Source of the DNA: Sphaerisporangium corydalis
GTDB taxonomy: Bacteria; Actinomycetota; Actinomycetes; Streptosporangiales; Streptosporangiaceae
Direction of reading: 5' to 3'
Assembly: GCF_025506355.1 (NCBI RefSeq)
Contig: NZ_JANZYP010000001.1
Location: 93,932 to 157,931 of the forward strand
DNA: 64,000 nucleotides
The first letter of the stretch is position 1. Each line of letters begins with the position of its first letter. The notes beneath the pieces are model-generated. The model searched no databases and was not told the DNA's origin. It saw only the letters and a program-made list of their open reading frames with translations. Both the position numbers and the translations under genes were made by a program. Of this stretch, positions 1 to 9,367 are shown one piece after another.

Positions 1-50
1 CAATGTGAAGGACCAGTTCCGATTCGTGAAGGCATGCGTAAGCTGAGCTT

Positions 51-1079
51 GTGCTTGATGTGCGCCGCCTGCGGCTGCTCCGCGACCTGGCCAGGCTCGG
101 CACCATCGCCGCGGTGGCCCAGGCCCACGCCTATTCGCCGTCGGCGGTGTCCCAGCAGCTCGCGGCGCTGCAACGGGAGGCGGGGGTGCCGCTGCTGGAG
201 CGGACCGGCCGCGGGGTGGCGCTCACCCCGGCGGGCGCCGCGCTGGTCGGGCACACCGAGACCGTGCTCGCCGCGCTGGAGGCGGCCTCGGCGACCCTCG
301 CCGCCACCCGGACCGGGCTGAGCGGCACCGTGCGCATCGGGGCGTTCCCGACCGCCGTGCGCACCGTGCTGCCGGCGGCGCTGGTCGCGCTGGGCCGCGA
401 CCACCCGGGGCTCGACCTGATGGTCACCGAACTGGACCCGGCCGCCGCCCCGGAAGCGCTACGGGAGCGGCGGCTGGACGTGGCGCTGCTGCAGGACTAC
501 GACCTGGCCCCCGTCGAGCCCGACCCGTCGCTCGACTCGACACCCCTGCTGGAGGAGACGGTCTTCCTGGCGGTCCCGGATACGGCACAGGGCGCGCCTC
601 CCACCGATCCGGAAGGCACGGCTCCCGTCCATGCGGAGGGTGCGGCTCCCGCCGATTCGGAGGGCGCGGCTCCCGTCCATGCGGCTCCCGCCGGTCCGGG
701 GGGCGCGGCTCCCGTGGATCCGGTCGGTGGGTTCCGGGACGCGGACTGGATCGTGGCCTCGCCGGGCACGCTGTGCCATGCCGTGGCCTGGCGCGCCTGC
801 CAGGCGGCGGGGTTCACCCCGAGGGTCCGTCACCACGTGGACGACTTCACCGCCGTGCTGGCGCTGGTCGCGGCCGGTCAGGGCGTCGCCCTGGTGCCGA
901 GGCTCGGCGCCGGCCGGCCCCCGGGCGGTGTGCGTCTCCTGCCGCTGCCGGTCCGGCGCCGGACCCGGGTCGCCTACCGCCGGGGAGCGGGGGAGCATCC
1001 GGCGGTGGCCGCGTGCGTCCGCGCCATCCGCGCCGCGACCGAGGACCACCTGGCCGACCCCCGCTCGCCGGGCGACTAG
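51..1079 (+). CDS. LysR-family transcriptional regulator with an internal repeat insertion
   Basis: The first 60 residues form a winged helix-turn-helix typical of LysR proteins (SPSAVSQQLAALQREAGVPLLER), followed by a periplasmic-binding-like effector domain from about residue 90. The GTG at 51 gives the usual N-terminus, starting directly with the LxxLRDLARLGT helix. At 342 aa it is longer than the usual 300, and the excess is a Pro/Ala/Glu-rich stretch at about residues 188-224 encoded by a 24-bp tandem repeat (612-722) inside the effector domain. The next gene is convergent, so its target is not obvious from context. The family is certain; the ligand is unknown. Confidence 0.88.
   Translation: MLDVRRLRLLRDLARLGTIAAVAQAHAYSPSAVSQQLAALQREAGVPLLERTGRGVALTPAGAALVGHTETVLAALEAASATLAATRTGLSGTVRIGAFPTAVRTVLPAALVALGRDHPGLDLMVTELDPAAAPEALRERRLDVALLQDYDLAPVEPDPSLDSTPLLEETVFLAVPDTAQGAPPTDPEGTAPVHAEGAAPADSEGAAPVHAAPAGPGGAAPVDPVGGFRDADWIVASPGTLCHAVAWRACQAAGFTPRVRHHVDDFTAVLALVAAGQGVALVPRLGAGRPPGGVRLLPLPVRRRTRVAYRRGAGEHPAVAACVRAIRAATEDHLADPRSPGD
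612..722 (+). repeat. 24-bp tandem repeat inside the LysR gene
   Basis: Full 24-bp units start at 612, 636 and 660, then a 15-bp partial unit (684-698) and another full unit (699-722). Each unit encodes a variant of the octapeptide EGAAPVHA. The unit length keeps the reading frame, so copy number could vary without breaking the gene. Confidence 0.85.
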
Positions 1080-1118
1080 GCCCGGCCAGGGCGAGCCCCG
1101 AAGCCGCGATCCACGACG

Positions 1119-2123
1119 TCATGGTCCGGGCGCGGACGGCGTCTCGATGGTGGCCAGTGCCCGCATGGCGTCGTGTTCGAGCCGTGAGAGGTCGTGCAGG
1201 AGCGTCGCGGCCTGGTCCAGGGGTGCGGGGTCGCCGGACTCGCCGGCCTTGGCGATCAGGCCGGCGACGCCGGTCCACATCGCGGCGGCGCGCCCGTACA
1301 TCTCGTGGCCGGTGCGCAGCGCGGCGTCGTCACGCAGCTCCGCGCATTCGCCGAGGAAGTCCCGGTAGAGGTTGCGGAACAGGGCGCCGCCGGTCCCGGC
1401 GTGCTCCATCAGCAGCGCGGCCCGAGGCAGGTCCCGGGCGGGGTCCGCGCTGCGGCCCCACCACCTCCCGATCTGCCGGGCGGTCTTCTCGATGCCACGG
1501 TGGCCGAGGTTGGCGATGGGCGGGTCGAGGAATCCCGCCGCGCAGGCCTTGATCGCCGGGACGACGACGTCACGCGGGGCGGGGACCCGTTCGGGGACGG
1601 TGAGGGTGAACGACCGGTTCCGCGCCGTCATCGGGCCGCGTTCGGCCCTCGCCGCGGCCAGGGCGGCCAGGCCGGTCGTGACCGCCCCGCCCTGCTGGCC
1701 GGTGTCGACCAGGCGGGCGGCGTCGTCGTCGTACCCGTACATGGCCACGATGTGGCCGCCGAAGTGCTCCTTCGAGGTGAAGTAGTCCAGGTGGTGGCTG
1801 TCGAGCTGCAGTCCCACCGCCCGCCCCGCGTCGATGTGGTCGGTGACGTTCTGCCAGGCCTTGCGCCGCGAGGTGGTCTCCCGCACCTCCAGGTCCAGTC
1901 CCAGCCGGCCGGCGAGGTTCCTGGTCAGCTCGAACGGCCTGACCCGGCCGCCAAGGAACGGGAGGTCCATCCCCTTGGCGTCCCAGTAGACGAAACCCAG
2001 GCCGGCCCCGAGCCCGAACATCATCGGCTCGGACAGCTCCAGCCCCTGCTGCCGCAGCAGCACCCCCAGCGCCGTCGTCTCGCAGTGCAGCAGGCCCCGC
2101 GCGTCCACACCCTCGATGATCAA
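1119..2123 (-). CDS. BtrH-N / DUF4872 domain protein
   Basis: The 334-aa protein has the two-domain layout of butirosin protein BtrH: an N-terminal BtrH_N domain (about 1-145) and a C-terminal DUF4872 domain (about 155-325). BtrH transfers an acyl chain from an acyl carrier protein to an aminoglycoside amine, using a fold related to C39 peptidases. Visible candidates for the catalytic set are Cys14 (HCETTALG), His124 (GGHIVAMYGYDDD) and Asp140. No aminoglycoside genes or carrier protein lie nearby, so the actual substrate is unknown. It is co-directional with the hydrolase upstream (gap 90 bp) and convergent with the LysR gene. Confidence 0.8.
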   Translation of the reverse strand: MIIEGVDARGLLHCETTALGVLLRQQGLELSEPMMFGLGAGLGFVYWDAKGMDLPFLGGRVRPFELTRNLAGRLGLDLEVRETTSRRKAWQNVTDHIDAGRAVGLQLDSHHLDYFTSKEHFGGHIVAMYGYDDDAARLVDTGQQGGAVTTGLAALAAARAERGPMTARNRSFTLTVPERVPAPRDVVVPAIKACAAGFLDPPIANLGHRGIEKTARQIGRWWGRSADPARDLPRAALLMEHAGTGGALFRNLYRDFLGECAELRDDAALRTGHEMYGRAAAMWTGVAGLIAKAGESGDPAPLDQAATLLHDLSRLEHDAMRALATIETPSAPGP

Positions 2124-2213
2124 ACCGGTCTCCCCCTTCGCCGATCCCCTTTCCTACCAGGGGGCGCCGACAGTTCGCCGGTGCGCGCGCGGCCGGTGGA
2201 GAACGACGGCCTG

Positions 2214-2951
2214 TCAGAGGGCGCCGAGCAGGCGTGCGGTGTCGGCGGGGCGGGAGAACATCGGCCAGTGGCCGGTCGGCAGCTCGTGCAGCTCCCACTC
2301 CGGGCCGGCCAGCGCCGCGAAGTAGGGGTGGCCCTGGTCGATCATCTCCTTTACCTGGCCGATCGGGTAGGAGCAGCTGACCAGCGCCTTCGGTGTGCGG
2401 GCCGCCTCCCCGCCACCGGTGAGCTTCAGCGGCCGGGTGAGCGCGCCGTACGGCTGGGGGGTCATCCTGGCGGCGATCCGGGATCGGCGCGCCTGGTCCA
2501 GGCCCTCGGTGCTGGTGCCGAGCGACTCATGGAGCTCGAAGGACAGGGGACGGTAGCGCCACCCGTCGCTCAGGTGATCGGCGATGATCTTCTGGACGTC
2601 CGGCGGGTACTGGTCGAGCGGGCGCGTGCCGCCGGCCAGCGGGCCGCTGTCGAGGTACACGACCTTGCCGACGCGTTCGGGGACCCGGTCGGCCGCCCCG
2701 GTGACCGGGGCCCCGGCGCCGCTGTGCGCGACCAGCACGACGTCGCGCAGGTCCTCGTGGACGAGGGTGGCCACGATGTCCTCGACGTGGGTGTCCAGGT
2801 CGGTGGCCGGGCCGCCGAGGTGGGCGCGGTCGGCGAGCCCGGTCAGGGTCAGCGGGTGGACGGTGTGCCCGGCGGCCCGCAGCGGGCCGGCGACCTCCCG
2901 CCACGCCCACGCGCCCAGCCAGAAACCGGGGACCAGGACGAAAGTGCTCAT
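2214..2951 (-). CDS. alpha/beta-hydrolase (esterase-like)
   Basis: A 245-aa single-domain alpha/beta hydrolase of the salicylate-esterase/MenH-like type. The N-terminus VPGFWLGAWAW is the oxyanion-hole strand; the nucleophile is Ser77 in AHSGAG and the catalytic histidine is His228 in TGHWPMFSRP. The ATG at 2951 is preceded by a GGAG-type ribosome site, and the same frame runs open much further upstream only because of GC bias. It is divergent from the WYL regulator at 3042, a common arrangement in actinobacteria, so that regulator probably controls it. The substrate is unknown. Confidence 0.88.
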   Translation of the reverse strand: MSTFVLVPGFWLGAWAWREVAGPLRAAGHTVHPLTLTGLADRAHLGGPATDLDTHVEDIVATLVHEDLRDVVLVAHSGAGAPVTGAADRVPERVGKVVYLDSGPLAGGTRPLDQYPPDVQKIIADHLSDGWRYRPLSFELHESLGTSTEGLDQARRSRIAARMTPQPYGALTRPLKLTGGGEAARTPKALVSCSYPIGQVKEMIDQGHPYFAALAGPEWELHELPTGHWPMFSRPADTARLLGAL

Positions 2952-3004
2952 AGGTGTCTCCTCAGGGGTGTCGCTGATGTGCCTCCCTGGCACCCTAGGA
3001 TCGA

Positions 3005-3027
3005 ATCCGGGCAGAACCGGTCCGGAT
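3005..3027. promoter_or_regulatory. inverted repeat in the hydrolase/WYL divergent promoter
   Basis: ATCCGG (3005-3010) and CCGGAT (3022-3027) form an inverted repeat separated by 11 bp, 15 bp before the WYL start codon. It could be the WYL regulator's autoregulatory site. Arms are short and the sequence GC-rich, so confidence is low. Confidence 0.35.
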
Positions 3028-3041
3028 AAAACGAGGAGCCC

Positions 3042-4001
3042 ATGCCGAATCCCGTCACCCAGGTGCTCACCCTGCTGGAGCTGCTCCAGGCCAGTCCCGG
3101 GCTGACCGGGGCCGAGCTGGCCCGCCGCCTGGAGGTCGACGAGCGCACCGTGCGCAGGTACGCGCTGCGCCTGGCCGAGATCGGCGTCCCGGTGCGGGCC
3201 GAGCGGGGCCGGTACGGCGGCTACCGCCTGATGCCGGGGTACAAGCTGCCGCCGCTCATGCTCACCGAGGACGAGGCCGCCGCCGTGGTGCTCGGGCTGC
3301 TGTCCGGCCGGCGCACGGGCCTGGCGGTGTCGGAGACCGCCACCGCCAGCGCCCTGGCCAAGATCCAGCGGGTGCTCCCTGCGGCGCTGCGCGAGCGGGT
3401 GGAGGCGGTGGCCGACACCGTCGAGCACACCGCCCGGCCCGCCGACACGCCCCGCCCCGCCGCCGCCACCCTGCTCACCCTGGCCGCCGCCGCCCGCCGC
3501 CGCAGGCGGGTGCGGCTGCGCTACCGGTCGTGGCGGGGGGAGGAGAGCGTGCGCGAGCTGGACCCCTACGGCCTGGTGTTCCACTCGGGCCGGTGGTACG
3601 TCACCGGCCTGGACCACCTGCGCCAGGACCTGCGCACCTTCCGGCTGGACCGGGTCGCCTCGGCCGAGCCGCTCGCGCAGGGGTTCCCCGGCCCGGAGGC
3701 GTTCGACCCGGTGGCGCACGTGGTGGCCTCGCTGTCGGGCGTGCCCTACCGGCACGAGGTGCGGGTGCTGCTGGAGACCACCCTGGCCGAGGCCCGGCGC
3801 CGGATCCCGCCCTCGGCCGCCACGCTCGGCCCCGCCGAGGGCGGGGTGCTGATGACCGGCCGCGCCGAACGGCTGGACGGCATGGCCGCGATGCTGGCCG
3901 GCCTCGGATGGCCGTTCACCGTCCTTGCCCCCCACGCCCTGCGCGAGGAGGTCACCGCCCTGGCGGCCCGCCTGACCGCCTGCGCCGCCCGCGTGACCTG
4001 A
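3042..4001 (+). CDS. YafY-type HTH/WYL-domain transcriptional regulator
   Basis: A 319-aa regulator with an HTH_11 winged helix at residues 1-60 (LTGAELARRLEVDERTVRRY), a WYL domain at about 140-215 (ARRRRRVRLRYRSW and the GLVFHSGRWYVTGLD motif) and a WCX C-terminal domain to about residue 315. WYL domains bind nucleic acid or nucleotide ligands and regulate transcription. The start ATG has GAGGAG six to eight bases upstream. It faces the alpha/beta-hydrolase gene across a 90-bp divergent promoter and is convergent with the tricorn protease gene. Confidence 0.93.
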   Translation: MPNPVTQVLTLLELLQASPGLTGAELARRLEVDERTVRRYALRLAEIGVPVRAERGRYGGYRLMPGYKLPPLMLTEDEAAAVVLGLLSGRRTGLAVSETATASALAKIQRVLPAALRERVEAVADTVEHTARPADTPRPAAATLLTLAAAARRRRRVRLRYRSWRGEESVRELDPYGLVFHSGRWYVTGLDHLRQDLRTFRLDRVASAEPLAQGFPGPEAFDPVAHVVASLSGVPYRHEVRVLLETTLAEARRRIPPSAATLGPAEGGVLMTGRAERLDGMAAMLAGLGWPFTVLAPHALREEVTALAARLTACAARVT

Positions 4002-4089
4002 CCGCACCCGCCCCGCGCGTGAACCGAGCGCGTCCGCCCGGCCGCCTCCGTCCCGGGGGAGGGGCGCGGTGCCCGCCGCGCGCGGCCGG

Positions 4090-7000
4090 CTACCCGCGCG
4101 GGGGCAGCAGCGGGGTGCCCAGGCGGGGCCGGTCGGCGGGGTTGGGGGTGTGCGGGGGGTACTGGGCCAGGCGTTCCAGCGCCAGGTCGATCGCCTTCTC
4201 GAGCTGGGTGTCGACCCCCCGTGCGTAGTCCTGCGGGGTGATGTCGACCTCGACGTCGGGATCGGTGCCGTAGTTCTCCACCCGCCACCCCACGTCGTCG
4301 AAGGCGAAGGAGTACTCCGGCTGGGTGGTCACCGTGCCGTCGGCCAGCCGGTGGCGCGGCCAGATGCCGATCACCCCGCCCCACGTGCGCTTGCCGACCA
4401 GGGGCCCGAGCCCGAGCAGTTTGAAGGTGTGGCTGAAGATGTCGCCGTCGGAGCCGGCCCACTCGTTGGCGATCGCGACCAGCGGGCCGCGCGGCGACTC
4501 GGCGGGGTAGGGCTCGGGCACCCCCCAGCGGGGGAAGTCGTAGCCCAGGCGGCGGCGGGCGAGCTTCTGCAGCAGCAGCCCCGAGACGTGGCCGCCGCCG
4601 TTGAAGCGCACGTCCACCACCAGCCCCTCGCGGTCGTACTCGGCCAGGTAGCCCCGGTGGAACTCGGCGTACCCCTCCGGGCCCATGTCGGGGATGTGCA
4701 GGTAGCCGACCTTGCCGCCGGTGCGCTCGTGGGTGCGGGCCCGGTTGCCCTCCACCCAGTCGCGGTAGCGGCCCGGCCGCTCGTCCGACAGCGCCTTGAC
4801 GGTCACCGTCCTCGGGGCGGCGTCGCCGCGCCTGAGGGTCAGCTCGACCTCCTGCCCGGCCTGGTTGACCAGCAGCCGCGCGGGCCCGGCCGCCGCGCCG
4901 GTGGGCTGGCCGTTGACCGCCACCACCGCGTCGCCCGGCCGCACGTCCAGGCCCGGCCGGTTGAGCGGGGAGGTGGCGTCGGGGTCCCAGGGGTCGCCGG
5001 TGACGATGCGCGCGATGGTGTGGACGCCGCCGGCGTGCGCCCAGTCGACGCCGAGCTTGCCCTGCCAGTAGTGCGGGCGGGTGCGGTACTCGCCGCCGCT
5101 CTCGTAGGCGTGGGAGGTGCCGAGCTCGCCGAGCAGCTCCCACAGCAGGTCGGAGAACTCGCCGCGGGTGCCGACCCGGTCGACCAGGGGCAGGTAGCGC
5201 TGGTAGACGCCGTCCCAGTCGATGCCGGCCATGTCCTGCACCCAGAAGTGCTCGCGCTGCAGGCGCCACGCCTCGCGGAACATCTGCCGCCACTCGGCCT
5301 CGGGGCAGACCGAGACCTTGACCCGGTCCAGGTCGATCCACCCCCCGGCCCGGCCGGCGCCGTCGTCGTCGGAGGGCTGCTCGCCGGCCCGCACGACCCG
5401 CAGGCGCTGCCGGGAGCGGTACAGCAGTGTGGTGGCGTCCTGGCCGAGGCGGAAGTCGGTGACGTCGGAGACCAGGGTCTCGCATTTCTGTTTGGCGAAG
5501 TCGTAGGCCTGCAAGGTGCCGGAGGTGGACTCGGAGAACTCGTCGCCCCGGCTGCCCTCCACCGGGAAGGAGCTGAACAGGACCTTGCCCTTCATGCCGG
5601 CGACCCGGTCGTAGCGGCCCTCGGCCACCGGGAAGGGGACGACGCGGCGCTCGATGCCGTCGAAGTCGATCTCCAGCCCGGCCGGGGCGGGCGTGCCGGG
5701 CGCCTGGTCCCCGGCCTCGGCCGAGGTGCCGGTCTCGCCCTCGTCCCCCGGCTGCGCGGCGTCCGCGGCGGGCTCGGTGGCGGGGGCGTCCTTTTTGGCG
5801 TCCCCCTTCTTGGCCGCGTCCTCGCCGGTCAGCGGGCGGGCTTCGGGGACGAACGGCGAGCCGACGTCCGGGCGCAGCGTGATGGCGTACGGCCGGGTGC
5901 CGAGCGGGAAGCCCAGGTCGAACTGCAGGGAGTCGTAGACGGGGTTGAAGATCCGCTGCCCGATGAAGTACAGGTAGCGGCCTTCGGGGTCGAACGCGGG
6001 CCGGGAGTCGCGCAGCACCGGCCGGGTGGCCTGGCGGGTCTCGCCGGTGGCGGCGTGCCAGAGTTTGACGGCGGTGGTCTGCGCGGTGTCGGGGAAGGTG
6101 TAGGCGAGCCAGTCGCCGGCGGGGGACCAGACCACGTCCTCGACGCGGCCGAAGCGGCTGCTGTCGGCCACGGTCAAGGCGGCCGGGCCGCCGGGGTCCT
6201 CGGGCAGGTCGACGACGAGCAGTTCGTTGCGATGGTTGGTCACCGCGACCCGGTCGCCGGCCGGTGACACCGAAAGGGCGATGGCCCGGCCGGTGTCCAG
6301 GTCCGCCAGCGGCCGGGGGGCGGCGGCGCCGTCGGCGGTCAGCACGACCAGCACCTCGCGGTCGCCGTCGTCGCTGGCCGCCGCGACCAGGCGCTCGCCG
6401 TCGCCGAGCCAGGTCAGCAGCCTGTAGCGCACGCCGTCCGGCTCGCCGTGCTGGCGCACCGGCCCCTCCCAGTTGCCGAAGGAGTACGCCTTGCCCCGGG
6501 TGGTGATCGCCAGGCCGGCGCCGTCGGGGGTGAGGGTGGCGCTGTCGAGGTAGCGGCCGGCCGGGACGAACCGGCGGTTGCGCTGGGTGCGGGAGCTGCC
6601 GAGGCGCACCTCGACCCGGCGGGACTCCCCCTCGGCGGGGTCGAGCACGTACAGCTCGGCCGCCGCGTGGTAGACCAGCCGCCTGCCGTCGCTGGCGAGG
6701 TTGCGCGCGTAGTAGTCGTCGTGGTCGGTGTGCCGGCGCAGGCCGGTGCCCTCGGGGGTGCAGGAGTAGACGTTGCCGATGCCCTCGTGGTCGGACAGGA
6801 AGTAGATGCGGCCGCCGACCCAGCAGGGCGAGGCGAGGTTGCCGGGCAGGGAGACCAGGCGGCCGAACTCGCCGCCGCCCTCCGGGTCGACCCACAGGTC
6901 GCCGACGGTGCCGCCCCGGTAGCGCTTCCAGCGCGCGGGGTCGGCGGTGTTGCGGCCGAGCACGACGCCGCCGCCGGGGCCGTAGGAGATGGAGTTGGCC

Positions 7001-7389
7001 GGGCCGTGGGGCAGCCGTTCGGACGCGCCGCCGGGGTCCAGGCGGTGCAGCCACTTGCGGCGGCCGAAGGGCTGGCCCTCGTCGCTGGCGTAGATGACCG
7101 CGCCGGTGGGGTCCCATCCGGTGACGGTGCAGGTGGCGCCGTCGTAGGTCATCCGCCGTCCGGCGCCGCCGTCGGCGGGCATGACGTAGACCTCCTCGGG
7201 GCCCTCCTCGCGGCCGACGAACGCGATCTGGGTGCCGTCGGGGGAGAAGCGGGGGTAGCCGGCCTCGGCGACGCCGGCGGTCAGGCGGAAGGCCCGTCCC
7301 CCGTCGGCGGACACCATCCACAGGTCGTCCTCGGCGGCGAAGACGACGACCTCGCCGAAGATCGTGGGGAAGCGGAGGTATGCGGACAT
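4090..7389 (-). CDS. tricorn protease homologue (S41 family)
   Basis: The 1099-aa protein matches the size and order of tricorn core protease: N-terminal beta-propeller repeats with TolB-like blades (about 1-620, for example the [11 protein letters not shown] strand), a helical C1 domain, a PDZ domain (about 770-850; [12 protein letters not shown]) and an S41 peptidase domain (about 860-1060). Ser980-Asp981 (NEWAGSDGD), Glu1038 (WRVENYG) and the His of [10 protein letters not shown] match the catalytic Ser, Asp, Glu and His of archaeal tricorn. It is a cytosolic protease that degrades peptides downstream of the proteasome. A charged Ala/Lys/Glu-rich linker (about 525-560) separates propellers, a variable feature. 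It is monocistronic. Confidence 0.95.
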   Translation of the reverse strand: MSAYLRFPTIFGEVVVFAAEDDLWMVSADGGRAFRLTAGVAEAGYPRFSPDGTQIAFVGREEGPEEVYVMPADGGAGRRMTYDGATCTVTGWDPTGAVIYASDEGQPFGRRKWLHRLDPGGASERLPHGPANSISYGPGGGVVLGRNTADPARWKRYRGGTVGDLWVDPEGGGEFGRLVSLPGNLASPCWVGGRIYFLSDHEGIGNVYSCTPEGTGLRRHTDHDDYYARNLASDGRRLVYHAAAELYVLDPAEGESRRVEVRLGSSRTQRNRRFVPAGRYLDSATLTPDGAGLAITTRGKAYSFGNWEGPVRQHGEPDGVRYRLLTWLGDGERLVAAASDDGDREVLVVLTADGAAAPRPLADLDTGRAIALSVSPAGDRVAVTNHRNELLVVDLPEDPGGPAALTVADSSRFGRVEDVVWSPAGDWLAYTFPDTAQTTAVKLWHAATGETRQATRPVLRDSRPAFDPEGRYLYFIGQRIFNPVYDSLQFDLGFPLGTRPYAITLRPDVGSPFVPEARPLTGEDAAKKGDAKKDAPATEPAADAAQPGDEGETGTSAEAGDQAPGTPAPAGLEIDFDGIERRVVPFPVAEGRYDRVAGMKGKVLFSSFPVEGSRGDEFSESTSGTLQAYDFAKQKCETLVSDVTDFRLGQDATTLLYRSRQRLRVVRAGEQPSDDDGAGRAGGWIDLDRVKVSVCPEAEWRQMFREAWRLQREHFWVQDMAGIDWDGVYQRYLPLVDRVGTRGEFSDLLWELLGELGTSHAYESGGEYRTRPHYWQGKLGVDWAHAGGVHTIARIVTGDPWDPDATSPLNRPGLDVRPGDAVVAVNGQPTGAAAGPARLLVNQAGQEVELTLRRGDAAPRTVTVKALSDERPGRYRDWVEGNRARTHERTGGKVGYLHIPDMGPEGYAEFHRGYLAEYDREGLVVDVRFNGGGHVSGLLLQKLARRRLGYDFPRWGVPEPYPAESPRGPLVAIANEWAGSDGDIFSHTFKLLGLGPLVGKRTWGGVIGIWPRHRLADGTVTTQPEYSFAFDDVGWRVENYGTDPDVEVDITPQDYARGVDTQLEKAIDLALERLAQYPPHTPNPADRPRLGTPLLPPRG

Positions 7390-7625
7390 CGATCCTCGCG
7401 TTCGGGCCGGGGGCTTCCATGATCAGGCACCCGGGCCGCCGCGTCGAGACCGCGCCGGACCCGTTCCGGGCTCCGGACGCCCGGCGGGTGGGCGCCCGGG
7501 GGCCGGTTCGGCGTGCTCGCGTGGTGGCCGGAGGCAGGGTGCCTGGTCATGCTTGCGGTCAACTGCCCAATTTACGAGTCATGTCGGTATGTTGGGCGGC
7601 TTTCCGCGCCGGGCCGGACGACGGA

Positions 7626-7763
7626 TCACTGGGCCTCGCCGGGCATCGGGCCGCGCTTGTCCTCTTCCTCGTGCTGATTCTGTTTGGTCTCGCGCGTGGC
7701 CTTGATGGCGGCCTTCTTGGCCTTGCCCGTGGCCTTGCTCGACTTCTTTCCGGTTCCCGCCAT
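7626..7763 (-). CDS. small lysine-rich protein (45 aa)
   Basis: This ORF starts with ATG at 7763 behind a strong purine-rich site (AGGGGGA) and reads MAGTGKKSSKATGKAKKA, then ends in an acidic/Pro tail PMPGEAQ and TGA at 7626. The first half is nearly all Lys, Ala, Thr, Ser and Gly, resembling histone H1 tails and also the KGKAKEA pattern of CsbD-type stress proteins. It would be highly basic, then acidic (HEEEDK). A SigB-like promoter (GGGT-N16-GGGTAT) lies upstream at 7834-7859. I infer a stress-induced nucleoid or RNA-binding protein. Its small size explains why it is easily missed. Confidence 0.72.
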   Translation of the reverse strand: MAGTGKKSSKATGKAKKAAIKATRETKQNQHEEEDKRGPMPGEAQ

Positions 7764-7833
7764 GATTCCCCCTGTTGTCATGGATCGGCCAATGAACGAC
7801 AATGCGCCCTATTCAGCGCATCACCCGCATTAA

Positions 7834-7859
7834 ATACCCAGGAGCGAAGTCAATCACCC
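7834..7859 (-). promoter_or_regulatory. SigB-like promoter for the lysine-rich small protein
   Basis: On the minus strand GGGT (7859-7856), 16 bp, then GGGTAT (7839-7834) fits the actinomycete SigB consensus GNNT-N14-16-GGGTAY. The start codon of the small protein is about 70 bp downstream. This assignment is by consensus match only. Confidence 0.5.
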
Positions 7860-7878
7860 ATAAGTGACGTGCGCCGGG

Positions 7879-8913
7879 TCAGAGCAGCGTGAGCTGCTCG
7901 GGCCCGGCGTCCACGGGCGGCGCCGGGGCCGGGCGGGCGCGGCGGACGCGCGGGACGGCCGGGCGGCCGACGCCGTGGCGGCGGGCCAGCTCGGCGACCT
8001 CGGCCTCGACGCGGGCCTGGTAGGCGGCCGGGGCGTAGGCGCCCCGCCCGTACAGCTCCAGGTAGCGGGGGACCAGGCGGGGGTGCTCGCGGCCGAGCCA
8101 GGCAAGGAACCACTCGCGCGCCCCGGGACGCAGGTGCAGCACGATGGGGGTGACGTGGGTGGCGCCGGCCTCGGCGATCCGGCCGACCGCCGCCGCGAGC
8201 GCCTGGGGGGAGTCGGTGAGGTAGGGCAGGATCGGCGCCATCAGCACCCCGCACGACAGGCCGTGGCCGGTGAGGGTGGCGCACACCTCCAGGCGCTTGG
8301 CCGGCCGGGGGGTGCCGGGTTCCACCGAGCGCCACAGGTCCTGGTCCAGGAACCCGATCGACAGCGCGACGCCGACGTCGGTCACCTCGGCGGCCTCGGT
8401 CAGCAGGTCGAGGTCGCGCAGGATGAGCGAGCCCTTGGTGAGGATCGAGAAGGGGTTGGCGGCGTCCCGCAGCGCGGCCAGGATGCCGCGCATCAGCCCG
8501 TAACGCCCCTCGGCCCGCTGGTAGCAGTCGACGTTGGTGCCCATCGCGATGGGGTGCCCGCCCCAGCGCGGCGCCGCCAGCTCCTTGCGGACCAGCTCCC
8601 CGGCGTTCACCTTCACCACGATCTTGGAGTCGAAGTCGCGGCCGGCGTCCAGGTCGAGGTACTCGTGGGACTTGCGGGCGAAGCAGTACGTGCACGCGTG
8701 GGCGCAGCCCCGGTAGGGGTTGACCGTCCAGGAGAACGGCACGTGGCTGGCCGCCGGGACGCGGTTGACGATCGTCCGGGCGTGGATCTCGTAGAAGGTC
8801 ATCCCCCGGAACTCGGGGGTGTCGAACGTGCGGGCGACCGCGCCGCGCGCGAACAACGGCAGGTCGGGGGCGTCCTGGCCGTCGCCGGTCAGGCGCAGGT
8901 TGTCCCAGCGCAT
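7879..8913 (-). CDS. Rv2578c-type radical SAM protein
   Basis: A 344-aa radical SAM enzyme with the 4Fe-4S motif CxxxCxxC at Cys70, Cys74 and Cys77 (GCAHACTYC). It resembles the mycobacterial Rv2578c family, related to spore photoproduct lyase, whose reaction is not known. The N-terminal MRWDNL start and the NPYRGC motif are family hallmarks. The tail beyond residue 310 is low-complexity Pro/Ala. An AT-rich element (TTCTAAT) lies just upstream of the ATG, so the mRNA may have little or no leader. Divergent from the DUF3040 gene. Confidence 0.9.
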   Translation of the reverse strand: MRWDNLRLTGDGQDAPDLPLFARGAVARTFDTPEFRGMTFYEIHARTIVNRVPAASHVPFSWTVNPYRGCAHACTYCFARKSHEYLDLDAGRDFDSKIVVKVNAGELVRKELAAPRWGGHPIAMGTNVDCYQRAEGRYGLMRGILAALRDAANPFSILTKGSLILRDLDLLTEAAEVTDVGVALSIGFLDQDLWRSVEPGTPRPAKRLEVCATLTGHGLSCGVLMAPILPYLTDSPQALAAAVGRIAEAGATHVTPIVLHLRPGAREWFLAWLGREHPRLVPRYLELYGRGAYAPAAYQARVEAEVAELARRHGVGRPAVPRVRRARPAPAPPVDAGPEQLTLL

Positions 8914-9049
8914 CCCCGGATTAGAACAGATTTTCGGTCACCGTCGCAACCGGGGGAAACCAGCGGCAAAAACCAGGTGACGAAACGGCTAAAGATCTTC
9001 GTCGTGGGAAGAACGTCGGAACACCGCTTGCGTTGCCGGGAGGTTCGGC

Positions 9050-9331
9050 ATGGCCTGGTCGCAGGACGAGGAGCGAATGCTTGTCCAGATCGAGAACTAC
9101 CTCACCGACGAGGATCCGCGACTCGCAGCCCGGCTGGAGTCGTTCAACGAGCGCGTCCAGCGCAAGGAGAGCGGAGAGCGGAAGCGGACCGCCCGCCAGG
9201 CCCGGGGCCCGCGGCGCGGCCCCAGCAAGTCCACGATCATCATCATGGTGAGCTGGCTGCTGATCGCCACCTTGATCGCCACCTTGCTGATCATGGTCTT
9301 TCATCACGACGCGGCCGCCCTGCCGATGTGA
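9050..9331 (+). CDS. DUF3040 membrane protein
   Basis: A 93-aa protein with the DUF3040 signature at the N-terminus (MAWSQDEERMLVQIENYLTD), a basic linker (about 42-60) and one transmembrane helix at about 62-84. DUF3040 proteins are small actinobacterial membrane proteins of unknown function. A GGGAGG ribosome site precedes the ATG. A 12-bp-stem hairpin follows the stop. Confidence 0.9.
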   Translation: MAWSQDEERMLVQIENYLTDEDPRLAARLESFNERVQRKESGERKRTARQARGPRRGPSKSTIIIMVSWLLIATLIATLLIMVFHHDAAALPM

Positions 9332-9339
9332 GGGCGCGG

Positions 9340-9367
9340 CCGTCCCCTCCCGGGCGGGAGGGGACGG
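9340..9367. terminator. GC-rich hairpin between convergent genes
   Basis: A perfect 12-bp stem (9340-9351 with 9356-9367) and 4-nt loop fill the space between the DUF3040 stop and the PBP stop. It lacks a T-tract, as is common for actinomycete terminators, and could serve both strands. Confidence 0.65.

Noticed and set aside
1194-3029. 611-aa open frame on the plus strand
   Set aside because: It is antisense to the BtrH-like and hydrolase genes and made of Gly/Arg/Val/Ala-rich sequence typical of GC-biased shadow frames.
3746-7420. 1224-residue minus-strand open frame
   Set aside because: It is another frame over the tricorn gene with Arg/Pro-rich composition; the tricorn frame itself has clear domains.
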